Positions 1 to 10,745 of a stretch of DNA of 64,000 nucleotides are shown here, piece by piece; positions within the stretch are counted from its first letter, which is position 1, and each line of letters opens with the position of its first letter. A model generated the notes under the pieces. The model was not told the origin of the DNA. It ran no database searches and saw nothing but the letters and a program-made list of their open reading frames with translations. The DNA is from Melitaea cinxia (lineage: Eukaryota; Arthropoda; Insecta; Lepidoptera; Nymphalidae): assembly GCF_905220565.1 (NCBI RefSeq), contig NC_059405.1:806001-870000 (forward strand), given 5' to 3'. Both the position numbers and the translations under genes were made by a program.

Positions 1-232
1 ATTTTAAAATATTCCTACTAAACACAGATTTTAAAACGATTTGCCATCCCATTAATAAAAAAAATTATGGCAATTTTAATTGAAAAAGACTTAAAATAAA
101 AATAAAAAATTACTACTGTTACAGAGTGATCTTGGCCTAACTTGTAAATTAGAACAAGGTATTAAAAAAAAAACAAGTCATACTGTCATCGTTTATTATT
201 ATTCTTTGACATGATTACAAACACTGTAAAAA

Positions 233-292
233 TTACACCAAATGCTCGAAATGGCCCCCATTCGCAGCTATACATGCTCTGCAACGTCGAAT
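233..292 (-). pseudogene. C-terminal end of a Tc1/mariner-type transposase
   Basis: The minus strand reads IRRCRACIAANGGHFEHLV and then a TAA stop at 233-235. As I recall the families, this resembles the C-terminus of insect DDE (IS630-Tc1-mariner) transposases that carry a DUF4817-type helix-turn-helix, where a CI...GGHFEHL ending is usual. Only 19 codons remain because the flanks are the inverted arms of the palindrome. It is therefore a non-autonomous derivative, not a working gene. The identity rests on a short motif. Confidence 0.5.
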
Positions 293-353
293 ATACAGTG
301 TTTGTATTCATGTCAAAGAATAATAATAAACGATAACAGTATGACTTGTTTTT

Positions 354-958
354 AACCGACTTCCAAAAAAGGAGGAGGTTCTCAATTCGACTGTATTTTT
401 TTTTATTAATGTTACATCAGAACTTGTGACCGTGTGGACCGATTTCGAGAATTTTTTTTTAATCGAAAGGTGGTGTGTGTCAATTGGGCCTATTTAAATT
501 TATTTGATATCTAACAACTACTTTTCGAGCTATATCTAATAATGCGTTTTTACTTGACGCTTTTTTCGCCGACCTACGGTGTATTATACCGCATAACTTT
601 CTACTGGATGTACCGATTTTGATAATTATTTTTTTGTTGGAAAGGAGATATCCCTAGTTTGGTACCATGATAAGAAAACCAGGATTTGATGATGGGATCC
701 CAGAGAAATCGAGGGAAACTCTCGAAAATTCGCAATAACTTTTTACTGGGTGTACCGATTTTGATAATTTTTAATTTAATCGAAAGCTAATGTTTATCAT
801 GTGGTCAAATATAAATTTTATTGAGATCTGAAAACTACTTTTTGAGTAATTTTTGATAACGCATAGTTACTTGACTATTTTTTCGTCGATCTACGATGTA
901 TTACTCGTCGATGTAATTGAAGTCGGTTTTTTTTTCGTTTGCGAGCAAACACAATTAT
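354..958 (+). repeat. Family D (GAAGTCGG) repeat, nested in the palindrome
   Basis: It begins AACCGACTTCC and ends GAAGTCGGTT (919-928), a perfect 10-bp inverted pair. After that comes GTTTGCGAGCAAAC, a self-complementary hairpin seen at the same place in other copies. It sits in an oligo-T tract of the right arm and has no counterpart in the left arm, so it inserted after the palindrome formed. Phrases such as ACTGGGTGTACCGATTTTGA recur in the copies near 12.1, 23, 36.4 and 43.7 kb. No coding capacity is seen. The transposon class is unknown. Confidence 0.75.
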
Positions 959-1689
959 TTTTTAATGCCTTGTTCTAATTTACAAGTTAGGCCAAGATCA
1001 CTCTGTAACAGTAGTAATTTTTTATTTTTATTTTAAGTCTTTTTCAATTAAAATTGCCATAATTTTTTTTATTAATGGGATGGCAAATCGTTTTAAAATC
1101 TGTGTTTAGTAGGAATATTTTAAAATGAATAGGCACTGACAGTGTAGTTACTTTTTTTACAAAAATCATAAGTATTAACGCAACTAAATTTTAAAATGTA
1201 TTTTAATGAAAATCTTCCTTTCTTCAATTAAAATTGGATATCTTTCTGTTAAACAAAGGGATCTGCTATTGTGATACCATTTTGAAATTGGTATTTAGTA
1301 GGCATATTTTTAAATGAATGGGCACTGACAGCTTAGTACATTTTTTTTACAAAAATCGCTCTTGAATTAGCATGATATGTTAAAAATTTGGGTTTAAAGT
1401 AGAGTAAAACCAATTTTTTTCTTCAAAGGCCTTAAATTTACATTAAAAACATGTTATTTAACGATAGCTCTAGTGTTCAGCAGTAATTACCAGTAATCAA
1501 AATGAAAAAATAATGGTATTTGTTAAAACTACAACCAAATTTGTAACAAGGGGTACAAATATCGTAAAAAAATAAAAAATAAAAATATTTCCGGAACCTT
1601 TGGGTAAAAATGGATAAAATTGTAATATGTTATAGTAAATTACCTGGTTTATCGAATCCTTAACGGTGGACCACTATTTACGCCACACC

Positions 1690-1690
<1 letters not shown>

Positions 1691-1741
<51 letters not shown>
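1691..1741. repeat. (TA)n microsatellite
   Basis: About 24 TA units directly abut the transposon terminus. They may have grown from the TA target site. Confidence 0.9.
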
Positions 1742-2048
1742 TTAAGGTTTTTTTTTTAGTTTAATGTTATTTATCTAATTATTATTATTATATTATAAGT
1801 TATTGAGTTATTATATGATCAGACATACAAACACGCATTTTTCTGTATTATTTCGTGAATATGTACATATTTGTTTAAGCACGCATACATGAAGGGGAGG
1901 CGTTATGAGTGGATTACGTCAGGATGACGCATCGTTATAAAACATTGCTATCCCCAGGTGCTTAAAACTGATAACAATATTTCTTTAAGCGCTTATAATA
2001 TTTATGAATCAAATGTATCAGTAGTTGTAACTATTACTAATAGACTAT
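1742..2048. other. AT-rich stretch without recognised feature
   Basis: No coding frame or repeat family recognised. Confidence 0.5.
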
Positions 2049-2245
2049 CCCGTTGGCATAGTTTGTAGTTGCCTGCTTTCTGCTCCGTGGGTTGTAGGTT
2101 CGATTCCCGCCTGAGTCTCGATGATGATATTTTTAGTCATATATTTACATAATATGTAGTACCTAACACAAGCATTAAGTTACTTACCAAAGACACAGAT
2201 GAGTGTGTGTATGTTATGATATATAAAGATATAGTATGTAGCATG
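2049..2245 (+). mobile_element. Family T SINE (tRNA-derived head)
   Basis: It starts CCCGTTGGCATAGTTTGTAG, an A-box-like sequence, followed by a B-box-like GGTTCGATTCC at about 2097-2107, as in RNA polymerase III SINE promoters. The body shares the segments AGCATTAAGTTACTTAC and GAGTGTGTGTATGTT with the copy at 27016-27232. It is not a functional tRNA because no cloverleaf closes. Confidence 0.6.
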
Positions 2246-2255
2246 TCTATTACCC

Positions 2256-2548
2256 CCTCTCTTCTGGTGGGTGTCGTAAGAGGCGACTAAGGGATAATAC
2301 AGTTCCACTACCACCTTAGAAATTATAAAACCGACCGATGGCGAAATAGCTATCCAACTGCTGGCTTTGAAATACACAGGCCGAAGACGGGCAGCAGCGT
2401 CTCAGGTGCAACAAAACCAGCCCTGCAGTCGCCAACCCGCCTGCCCAGCGTGGTGACTATAGGTAACACACATGAGTTCGCGCCATTTTTGGTGCGAACT
2501 TGTGGAGGCCTATGTCTAGCAGTGGACTGCAATAGGCTAAAATGATAA
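2256..2548 (+). mobile_element. Family R SINE (RTE-tailed)
   Basis: The copy runs from the CCCCCTCTCTTCTGGTGGG head through GTAAGAGGCGACTAAGGG to the tail GGCCTATGTCTAGCAGTGGA, ending in AATGATAAT. The last 55 or so bases match the 3' end of the RTE LINE at 4810-4870 (reverse strand), so it probably uses that LINE's machinery. Confidence 0.75.
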
Positions 2549-2683
2549 TATATATGCAGGCTTACGATTCTAGATATCGTCTCAGAAAATTCTATGATGA
2601 AATAATAACTCAATGGAGCCTTGTTGTTTGAACTGCTTATACTCGAATTTCAATGCGTGAGCCCGATACTCGTATAATCTTGT

Positions 2684-2790
2684 ATATTAGCCCGTTGGCG
2701 CAGTTTGTAGTGCTTTCTGTTCCGTTCTGTGTCTATAGGAACAGATGACCGTGTATGTTATAAAAAATGATTTAATTTTTGAAATAATAT
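2684..2790 (+). mobile_element. Family T SINE, partial
   Basis: The head CCCGTTGGCGCAGTTTGTAG is joined to the tail segment GGAACAGATGACCGTGTATG; the middle with the B box is missing. Confidence 0.5.
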
Positions 2791-2875
2791 TATTACTTGC
2801 CTGCTTTGTATCGAATACTAGTTGTGCCACGTGGTTCCACTTACGTTAATTAAATAAAAAATATGTAATAAAATA

Positions 2876-2995
2876 TTATATAGCTTATAGCCTTCCTCAA
2901 TAAATGGCCTATTTAAAACTGAGAGAATTTTTCAAATCGGACCATTCAGTCCAAATCAAGCAAAGAAACAAAGAAACTCTTCAGCTTTATTTCAA
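2876..2995 (-). mobile_element. Helitron-like fragment
   Basis: The reverse strand contains AAGCTGAAGAGTTTCTTTG and a conserved 'GATTTGAAAAATTCTCTCAG'-like stretch. Both are typical of the lepidopteran Helitrons also seen at 42157-42333. Confidence 0.45.
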
Positions 2996-4428
2996 GCTAA
3001 ACTGCTAAATGTTATTAATTATTATTAGAGTAGGTATTGAAATAGTAACGTAGCAATGCTGCTGAATTAAAAAAATTCAGTTGTAGTTAAATGAAAAAAA
3101 AAAAATAACTTAAAAAAATTATAATTTAAATATATTTAAAAATGTATTTAAATACAATATATAATATTATAATATATTAATTTTTTTTATTTTTTTTTTA
3201 TTTTTCGTAAAATTTTTAACTGTTTTTTTTTTTAAATTCGTTACGGTGTAATGATTTCAAGCTACGAAGTATACATACATGGTGAAATCCTTAAAGAATT
3301 TTAGTATAAATAGTTCTGAAGTTGTAGTTACGAAGTACAAAAGGGGTTGAGGCTGAACATGGAAAATTCCTATCTCATATACGAAGGAAAAGATTCTTTT
3401 GTTGCGACTTAGCGAACAATACCTCGTAGTACAACCTTTCTTTACATTCTAAGCGTAAGGCTCGAAAGTGAAAGATATTTATCACTATTAAAGAAAATTA
3501 AATTGTTTTTATTAGAATGAGAAGTAATACACTAAATATTTATTGATTTCATGTTAACCTATAAACTGTTAAGTTAAGCTTGAGATATCTTGTTGCCTGC
3601 TGATCCGGGACCGTCCAATTAAAGCGTAAATGGGTTCCCCCGCGATACCAAAAAAAGTTAAGCTTACGGAACCGCCGGTTACACATTTTTTTATTTATAT
3701 GCATCTCCAAAGTCTCTTTCTGATACGATTACTAGATACAGATTTTAAAACCCACCACATACCAAGCAAATCAAGTTATATCGCAAAATTCACAGATACT
3801 AAGAATACTAGATATACGATACTAGAAATACGATAAATGCCTCTTTGAAAAACCACTTAAATAATCTTCACACAATCCGACCGAAGTAAGTACTTTTTTG
3901 AGATCACTTAAAATGGAGGCTCAAAGGTTTCATGAGTAAAACTTAACCAATAAAACTTAATACCACGTCACTAACACACAAAGACTTCTACAGATTTATA
4001 CTTTTACAAAGACACTAAACTCATTTTCGTTTCGTACTCTTTATTAAAAGAAATGTCTATAGAAACATTTCTAAGAGTCATAATAGAGTTAAGTACGCAA
4101 CAAATCAATTAATAGACATTGGTAGACGTTGAAACTTTACAAAGTATACTTTTAAAAGAATATTCTAACGCTTCAGTGGAAAATAGGAACGGTCTTCATT
4201 ATCAGCTTAACTTTTAAAAGATGAAGTAATCTATACGAAAGAAATATGCTAAGCGCATAACTCAAGAATGGCTCGTCCAATTCGGTTAATTTTTTTTTGT
4301 ATGTTCCTTAGGGCCCACAGAATGTTTTAATACAAAAAATAAAAAATAAAAACAAAAATTGGTTTATATAATTTTTACTATTCACTTTTGATAGAAGGAA
4401 GTCTGTCCGGGCAGCTAATTATCTATCA
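2996..4428. other. Non-coding AT-rich stretch
   Basis: Poly-A/T-rich sequence around 3090-3240; otherwise unique-looking. Short open frames here lack any domain signature. No repeat family recognised. Confidence 0.5.
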
Positions 4429-4548
4429 TCATATCACATCAGCCTATCGCAGTCCACTAATGGACATAGGCCTCCACAAGTTCGCGCCAAAAATGGCATG
4501 AACTCATGTGTGTTGCCCATAGTCATCACTGGGCAGGCGGGTTGGTGA
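4429..4548 (-). mobile_element. Family R SINE, 3' fragment
   Basis: Contains CAGCCTATCGCAGTCCACTA and CGCGCCAAAAATGGCATGAA, the 3' half of family R on the reverse strand. It stops at the GGCAGGCGGGTTGGTGATCG segment. Confidence 0.7.
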
Positions 4549-4796
4549 TCGTTATCTATAAACCGAGGTTTAATCAGACTCTCGTTAAGTCTGTCTACAC
4601 TATTACCATGTCTCATTACAACAACACTATTTTGCTTAGTTTTAGATTTCGTACACAATACCAACAATCGGTTACTTACCTTCTTAAGTTTGCTTATATA
4701 ATAATTTTAATATTAAGCTCGCCTATTGTACTAATATATGTATTTTTTTATTCTTTGCTTCTTAGGGACTTTTGTCTACACAGACATGCTAGCCCC

Positions 4797-4812
4797 ACAC
4801 ACACACACACAC
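4797..4812. repeat. (AC)8 tail microsatellite
   Basis: It directly follows the RTE LINE 3' end and may be that element's simple-repeat tail. Confidence 0.7.
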
Positions 4813-5330
4813 TTCAGCCTATCGCAGTCCACTGCTGGACATAGGCCTCCCCAAGTTCGCGCCAGACATCCCGGTCTTCCGCAATCCTCATCCAGCCGAC
4901 ACCGGCAATCTTACGTATATCGTCGGTCCAACGGGCCGGAGGACATCCCACACTGCGTTTACCAAGACGCGGTCTCCACTCTAGGACCCGTCTACTCCAA
5001 CGGCCATCGGTCCTGCGACACAAATGACCAGCCCACTGCCACTTCAACTTGCTAATTCTGTAGGCTACGTCGGTTACTTTCGTTCTCTCGCGGATAGACT
5101 CATTTCTAATCCTATCTTTAAGAGAAACCCCAAGCATAGCCCGTTCCATTGCACGTTGAGCGACCCTAAACTTGTGGACCAGTCCCTTCGTCAGTGTCCA
5201 CGTCTCGGCTGCGTATGTTAACACAGGCAGGACGCATTGTTCGAAGACTTTTGTTTTCAAGCATTGCGGAATCTTCGAAGTGAAGACTCGACGACGCCAC
5301 ATGCCAGCCCCATCATACTCTAATTCCCAC
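4810..5330 (-). pseudogene. RTE-clade LINE, 3' terminal fragment of reverse transcriptase ORF
   Basis: An open frame of 162 codons (4814-5302) encodes the C-terminus of a non-LTR reverse transcriptase protein. Visible motifs are YAAETWTLT, RAQRAMERAMLG-like helices, KWQWAGHLCR, the tryptophan-rich RWTDDIRKIAGVGWMRIAED and the terminal GEAYVQQW, a pattern I associate with the RTE clade. The frame is intact to its stop. A stop in the same frame and loss of homology near 5330 mark the 5' truncation normal for LINE insertions. The catalytic palm and endonuclease domains are absent. Its last ~55 nt recur as the tail of family R SINEs. The insertion is non-functional but not very old. Confidence 0.8.
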
Positions 5331-5354
5331 TATGTCTAAGAAATGAAGAAAGAA

Positions 5355-5740
5355 TCATTGATTATGTAAGATCATATTAACTAACAAATTTGCTGCATCA
5401 GACAAAGGTTCTGTTAACACAGATAAAAATGTACCCATATCAAATTTATTTATACTAAAACGTTTTATCAATGATTCTCTCTCCGTTTCGTATTTATCAC
5501 ATTCACTTAGTATGTGGTGTATATCATCTAGCAAGCCGCATGTGTCACAATAAGGGGATTCAGCTTTTTTCATTAAAAAAGGCAAACTTTTTGGATGGAA
5601 CTTGGCCTGAACAATTGAATGCTGTAGTGATGTACTTCCTACTAATTCTTGCTTATATAAACCAAGGTAAATGAGGGGGCTGATTTTGAATAATTCTATA
5701 ATGTATTGTACAATGAAGAAATAAGAACACTATTAATAAT
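5355..5740 (-). pseudogene. Non-LTR retrotransposon C-terminal fragment with Cys/His motif
   Basis: The minus-strand frame ending at 5355 contains YCDTCGLLDDIHHILSECDK, a C-x2-C...H...C pattern seen after the RNase H/RT region in I/R1/Jockey-type LINEs. The same frame can be read upstream without a stop to about 5740 (…PLIYLGLYKQELVGS…), so the ATG at 5585 is not a real start. Homologous, more decayed sequence occurs at 14228-14336 plus 20504-20549. The clade cannot be fixed from this piece. It is a truncated relic. Confidence 0.55.
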
Positions 5741-6176
5741 AATACTCAATTTTACCATCGATCACTATTTTTTGATATATTTGCAGTCAGCCCTACTGCA
5801 GATTAATAAATAATTTTCGTAGCCAGGTTTAGTACGGCCAAGACCGCAGTATAACACAAGATAGTCAGATTGGATATTCCAAGTATATCTTGTAGTTTAC
5901 GCTAATTGATGGGGAGAGGGGTTTTACGACATTGCTTGCGGTTGAAGGATACTCCAATGTCAGTGTTGATACATACACACATAGTTCTGTCTTTAGGTGG
6001 ATAAATAATGACTGTATTTCAGGCAACAGCCGACTGATATTATTTTTTAAGTGTTTAATATTTCATTGTTTCAGTATATATATATATATATATTTAAAAA
6101 CGTAAATATTTCATGCAGTCTCGATTATCAATGGTCAAATGTCAAGTCAAAGTGTATGCATATTTATGCGTGAACA
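5741..6176. other. Mostly unrecognised, with a short family T fragment
   Basis: About 5985-6050 resembles the reverse strand of family T (TCTGTCTTTAGG … GGCAACAGCCGACTG). A short (TA)n lies at 6077-6092. The rest is unassigned. Confidence 0.4.
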
Positions 6177-6290
6177 TCATATTATTTTGAGTCTGCTACT
6201 TCCCACAGTTGGGCATAGTCCTCTTTACCCGTGGATCAGATCAGGACAGGATTTTACTGAACTCTTATAAAAGAGTCGTATATATTAATC
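6177..6290 (-). repeat. Diverged SINE-like fragment
   Basis: TTCCCACAGTTGGGCATAGT followed by CCTCTTTACCC resembles the reverse complement of the family M tail but is diverged. Low certainty. Confidence 0.3.
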
Positions 6291-6928
6291 AACTCTTAGG
6301 GGTCAATACGTGCAAAGAATATTTAACCTACCTATAGTTCTTCGTGTTCGTACAATTTCCTGTAACTTTGTAGTGTTCTTTCAAAATAAAAAGTTAGGGT
6401 ATCTTAATTAGTTAGGGAAATAGTATGTGTTGATATAAATAAAATAAATAGAAAAAAGATAAAATATATAAATCTTCTAGTATTATTTTATCATTTTTAT
6501 TTTATTTTATTTTGATTTATTTGGAAAACAGACAGTGTACAGAGACTTAGTTTAAAGCTAATTACATAAAAGAAGAAAATGAAAATACATCATTTAAACC
6601 AATAATAACACTAGTTGTGTCCCACGGTTTGTGTCCGCGTTAATTTGACTATATTCATTAAAGTTTACTAATGAATGCTTTCCGAAACAGTATTTAAGGT
6701 CCAAAACTCCAGTTTTTAAATCTGAAACAAAATAAATACCAAGAACTATCACCCCACATCGATTATGCCCGTGATGTACAAAATCGTTGAACAAGTTATT
6801 TACAAATGTATTGAGACTTAAGATACAAGCGATATGAAGACTCTTAAACCGTAAACCGTAAAAACGTCACATAAAATCGACGATGTGAGCAGTGATCCTA
6901 ATTCTCTACTTAAAAATTATAGAAATTA
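6291..6928. other. Non-coding AT-rich stretch
   Basis: No coding or repeat signature that I can recognise. Confidence 0.45.
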
Positions 6929-7144
6929 CTAGCGACCCACCTCGGCTTCGTACGGGTGTAATATTAGGAATGTAAGCGCAAAAAGTGTGTTTATTAACGA
7001 CATCATATTAGAAACCTCTATAAATATCAGTGTTCCTTTACTATATTACACATATGAACTTGAAAACTGAATCAAAATCCGTTGCGTAGTTTTAAAGATC
7101 TAAGAAAACAGACAGCAGGAAGCTACTTTGTTTTATACTATGTA
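6929..7144 (-). mobile_element. Non-autonomous Helitron-like element
   Basis: CTAG at 6929-6932 is the reverse-strand 3' terminus. The interior has the reverse complements of CTACGCAACGGATTTTGAT and ATAGTAAAGGAACACTGATA, shared with 22196-22404 and 51793-51988. The 5' end near 7144 (ACATAGTATAAAACAAAGTA on the reverse strand) is approximate. Confidence 0.6.
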
Positions 7145-7640
7145 ACGATAAACACGTGAAACTCCAAGGGACGTCTAGTATATAGGAGTTAGAATGTTCA
7201 TTCGTAACCGAGAGATAAAAACATTTCCTCATCGAGCTCAGAGGGCCATTTCTAACACACAACAAGGAAATTGAACAAATAAATAGAAAAGTATATATAA
7301 TAAAAGTGTATATGATCTTGAGAGATTTATGTGTTAACGTGCGTTTAAGGTAAAGTGCTCTCGTTAGTCATTTCTATCTGGACGGTGATTGCGGAAGTAT
7401 TCTTAAGTCGCCATTATGTTTATGAGCTAACGGAACTCATATAGGGGAATTGGTGAATGGAATAGTTTCTTAATGTTCTTTCTTTGCTCTGTCCGTGAGT
7501 GTGAAACCTGGAAATATTTTCCTGCAAGCAAATGAAGGTCTCATTTTCAGAATAGGCTTTAAGGCAAGATAATGCCTCTTCTTCTACACGGTCCATACAA
7601 ATATTTATCATATGTTTGAACAGAATTCGCGACAAATAAC
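7145..7640. other. Unrecognised stretch
   Basis: No gene or repeat supported. Confidence 0.4.
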
Positions 7641-7699
7641 TCACTGGTTATGTACGCGAAGCCTTTTTTTGCTGACCCAGGGGAAATCTCTTATGGAAT

Positions 7700-8020
7700 C
7701 GTACAGAACAAAATTCGTGGAGTGTTCCTTCGATACGCCTGGGTGGAATTACGGGGACGCTATTGCACTTCCGCGATCCTGCTAGCGTTTGTCCTTGGAC
7801 ATATGTTGCATGTATGTACACCTCCATGCCGTCTAATTCTTATGTCATGTCCTTTTTACGCTAGAGTTTGTCTGGAAGAGATCGCTCTTTTAGCGATAAG
7901 ACTTTTGTACATGTCTATATTTTCTTTTTCGGTGTAATTTTTTTCTCTGATAGTGTACAATAAAGAGTATTTGTATTGTATTGTCTGTCGCGATAAATAA
8001 AAGATTTAAAAAAAAGGTCC
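7700..8020 (+). mobile_element. 3' end of a LINE-like retroelement
   Basis: A short stem-loop ATCGCT-CTTTT-AGCGAT lies at 7881-7897. It is followed by GTGTACAATAAAGAG with AATAAA at 7969-7974, then TATTGTATTGT repeats and an A-run ending near 8020. This layout matches 3' ends of lepidopteran non-LTR elements as I remember them. An overlapping 95-codon frame (7650-7937) has no domain I recognise and is probably chance. Confidence 0.4.
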
Positions 8021-8386
8021 GGTGCGATTAGCAATAAAGAGACTAAGAGGCTTCCTCGAATACTAGGGTCACCTCCCTCTTAGGGAAAGTCCAATGCGGA
8101 TGATAGATCCCCGATCCATTGTCCGTTGGTTCCAGCGAGTGGGGAGAAAATCCTCTCTCCCGCAACACTGCCTCTTGGCGTCGTGTACTCAACAGTGCAG
8201 TCCCCCGCACTGCCCCAGTGCCCTAAATGTCGACACCCAATGGGTACACTACCCCAGGTTCGAGACCTCATTGCCTCTGCACACATGGTCGCCATAGCCA
8301 ATAGCAGCTAAAGAACTGACGTTGATTGATACTTTTAACAGATGTAGTGGACTCCAAAAAATATCCTCCTCAAAATCTAGAGTAGT
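8021..8386. repeat. GC-richer unclassified segment, probable repeat relic
   Basis: It is noticeably richer in G+C than its surroundings, with overlapping short frames on both strands but no domain. It runs straight into family K sequence at 8387, so it may be the 5' part of a longer retroelement of which family K is the 3' end. Confidence 0.3.
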
Positions 8387-8580
8387 CAGACTCTGGAAGG
8401 ACCTCGACCTTACAGGAGATCACAGCTAAATAATACAGATTTCAAGCAGTTTTACGTTCCTACGTAGGGTCGGTAACACGGTTGTGATGCTTCTGGTGTT
8501 GCAGGCGTCTATAAGCTACGGTAATCACTTACCATCAGGTGAAATATACGCTTGGTTGCAGTCCAAGTTGTATAAAAAAA
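8387..8580 (+). mobile_element. Family K repeat
   Basis: Runs from GGACCTCGACCTTACAGGAG to GTTGTATAAAAAAATGG, with TGCTTCTGGTGTTGCAGGCG in the middle. The 3' end is A-rich. Confidence 0.7.
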
Positions 8581-9263
8581 TGGTGATTTATTTTTTCCAT
8601 GGTATTATTAGAAAAGTCATGTATTGTTTTAAGATTTATCGATGAGTAGGCAAAGTGGTAACGGGAAGTAGCTAATACGCTTGGAAATGCGGGTTCAATA
8701 CCCTTGCATGAGACACGTTTGTTTAGCCCATACATGTTTATGGGGTTCATGGTGTTTGTAATTGTGTTATGGTGGAACTTTGTATGGAATTATTACAAAA
8801 TAACCGAAGAACTGATAGAAGCTTTATCCGGATAGTACTTAGTGTAAGTAATAAAAATAATTACTGTTCTATTTCAAATTACACGTATATATGTAGACTA
8901 CCGCTCAAATTAGGCGAATATTACCTTCTTTAAGAAGGAGTTAATGTCAACGATTAGGGTAAAGTTTAGTCATTTTGTCTAATGCCTCTTCACGAGGATT
9001 CTCTGTCACCTTGTTAATTTATATGGCTCTTAGGAAAATTTATATTACAAAATTATGTTAAAACATTCTTATAAGTGTTTTATAGCGCTGTAATTATCTT
9101 GTCTCTTTAATATAAAATATGTGTGTGGAAATTAACTGTTGCAGGCAATTCAATAAAATAGGCATTTGATTGAATGACTAACCATTTGAAAGAGTGTCTA
9201 CTAACAAAACATCTAAACAAAGAATAGTTAAAAAATTCTGTAAAATCAAATTATTAACTAACA
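8581..9263. other. Unrecognised AT-rich stretch
   Basis: No gene or repeat supported. Confidence 0.4.
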
Positions 9264-9512
9264 ACCGGCGGTTTCAAAGGTTCGATTCCCGCTCGAGATG
9301 GGTATTTGTATTTGCGCAAATATTTTTTATCCGGTTTGGATGTCAGTCCTTGTAGGTATCCCCACTGTGCCTTTGAGAGCACGTTAAACTGTCGGTACCG
9401 GTTGTTATCATAAACACCTGATAGCGATCTATACTCGTAATAGCTCCGACCCTTCTCTTACACGGGGAAGGAGGCCTATGCCCAGCAGTGGGATTTGACA
9501 GGCTGAATCGTA
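9264..9512 (+). mobile_element. Family M SINE
   Basis: The B-box-like GGTTCGATTCCCGCTCGAG is followed by a TCGGTACCGGTTGTTATCAT core and the tail AGGCCTATGCCCAGCAGTGG. The A-box end is degraded. The family resembles tRNA-derived SINEs described from Heliconius (Metulj-type), but the name is unverified. Confidence 0.7.
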
Positions 9513-10270
9513 ATAAACTACCAAATAATTAGCTAACCTAGTTCTATCTATTACAAGAAATATTATTAACTTATTTATTACTACATTGCAAGCTAGCCAA
9601 CAAAAAAAAAACTAAAGCTAAGTTCGAGTAGAATAGCAAATAAAGGGTTCCGCACTGTAATATAATATTAAATACTATGTATTGTTATACGCTATTCAAA
9701 GGCTGAATTATCTCTAACGTTTGAATGGCATATCTTCAGCAATTTGTCTTAGCTTCACATCTGTGGATGTGTATGTGTGCGTGTGTAGCCTCAACGCTAC
9801 TCTCCGGTCTAATACGTTCCAGAAACTTCGGTAGTTGAATAATTGATGGGTCTGCAATATTCAATGAGGAGTTTAATTTGTTTGTGTATTATTAGCTGAG
9901 CCTTTTTAATTCATTCGCATAACTTCTGATAAGATGGAAATGTTGGGGTAAAAAGTACCGGGTTTTATTTAAGGTATTTGCGGTAAAACTTTTACTGTAA
10001 TCGGTTTCATGTGTACACAAAACATCCATTTATACTTTTTTTATTTGTAAAATTTCTTGTATTTGTTTAGGACATACATTATAGAAGGATTATTTTTCCT
10101 TTTAGGAATATTCAAAGTGTTATACTTTCAGATAGATACGGTATAAAATATTTAGGGATTTGGTTTCAATTGGGCCTTGCGGTACCCTAAATTGAATATT
10201 AAATAATTCGTTAAACAGTAATAAAGGCTTATTTTATTTATAACTTTAACGTGCATAGTCTCTATAACGC
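9513..10270. other. Unrecognised AT-rich stretch
   Basis: No gene or repeat supported. Confidence 0.4.
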
Positions 10271-10375
10271 TTCAGTTTGTAATATTCCACTGCTGGGCAT
10301 GGGCCCATGTGGGAAAAGATCAGGGAGAGATCAGAGACCGTCACGTCGCTCTGATGCGGGTTGGCGGATTCTATA
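10271..10375 (-). mobile_element. Family M SINE, 3' fragment
   Basis: Reverse-strand tail CCACTGCTGGGCATGGGCCC followed by the ATGCGGGTTGGCGGAT segment. Confidence 0.6.
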
Positions 10376-10493
10376 AAAAATATGTTATACGTACGAAACA
10401 AACGATTGTTTTGAATAACAACATATAATTATATAATTACACCCAGACTCAGGGTTGCTATTTTTTCTGGGTTGGCATGTTAATTTTTTTTTA

Positions 10494-10745
10494 AACTAAG
10501 TCAGTATACAAGCGTACAGCTCACATGATGGTAAGCGATTAGGGTAGCTTATAGACACCTGCAACACCAGAAGCATCGCAAGGGCGTTGCTGAAATTACC
10601 CCGACCCTAGTAACTCTGATCACCTTACTCACCACAGGAACACAACACCGTTTAAAGCAGTATTATTTTAGCGATAAATGATCTCGTGTCTGTAAGGTTG
10701 AGGTTCTTCCCCAGTCGAGCTGCTCCAGATTTTCAGCTGGATATT
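10494..10745 (-). mobile_element. Family K repeat
   Basis: The reverse complement of family K, from AAGCGTACAGCTCACATGAT through CAACACCAGAAGCATCGCAA to the CCAGTCGAGCTGCTCCA end. Confidence 0.7.

Larger units (their letters stand above)
1..1692. mobile_element. Mariner-like DNA transposon with very long inverted arms (left part outside window)
   Basis: Bases 1-230 are the near-perfect reverse complement of 295-353 plus 959-1126, with about three mismatches in 230 bp. This forms a palindrome around a loop at about 231-294. The loop encodes the last codons of a transposase. The right arm continues to CCACACCCTG at 1683-1692, followed by TA, which looks like the CAGGGTGTGG terminus and TA target site of Tc1/mariner-type elements. 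The arm is about 790 bp once the nested family D repeat (354-958) is removed, so about 570 bp of the left arm should lie left of the window. Inside the right arm, 1040-1168 and 1223-1358 are diverged direct repeats. Seen: palindrome and terminus. Inferred: transposon class. Confidence 0.6.

Noticed and set aside
7650..7937. 95-codon frame as a small host gene
   Set aside because: Overlaps a LINE-like 3' end with a polyadenylation signal; hydrophobic Cys/Leu-rich content without a family match.
8094..8311. Overlapping frames of 61-73 codons on both strands
   Set aside because: GC-rich repeat relic leading into family K; no domain in any frame.
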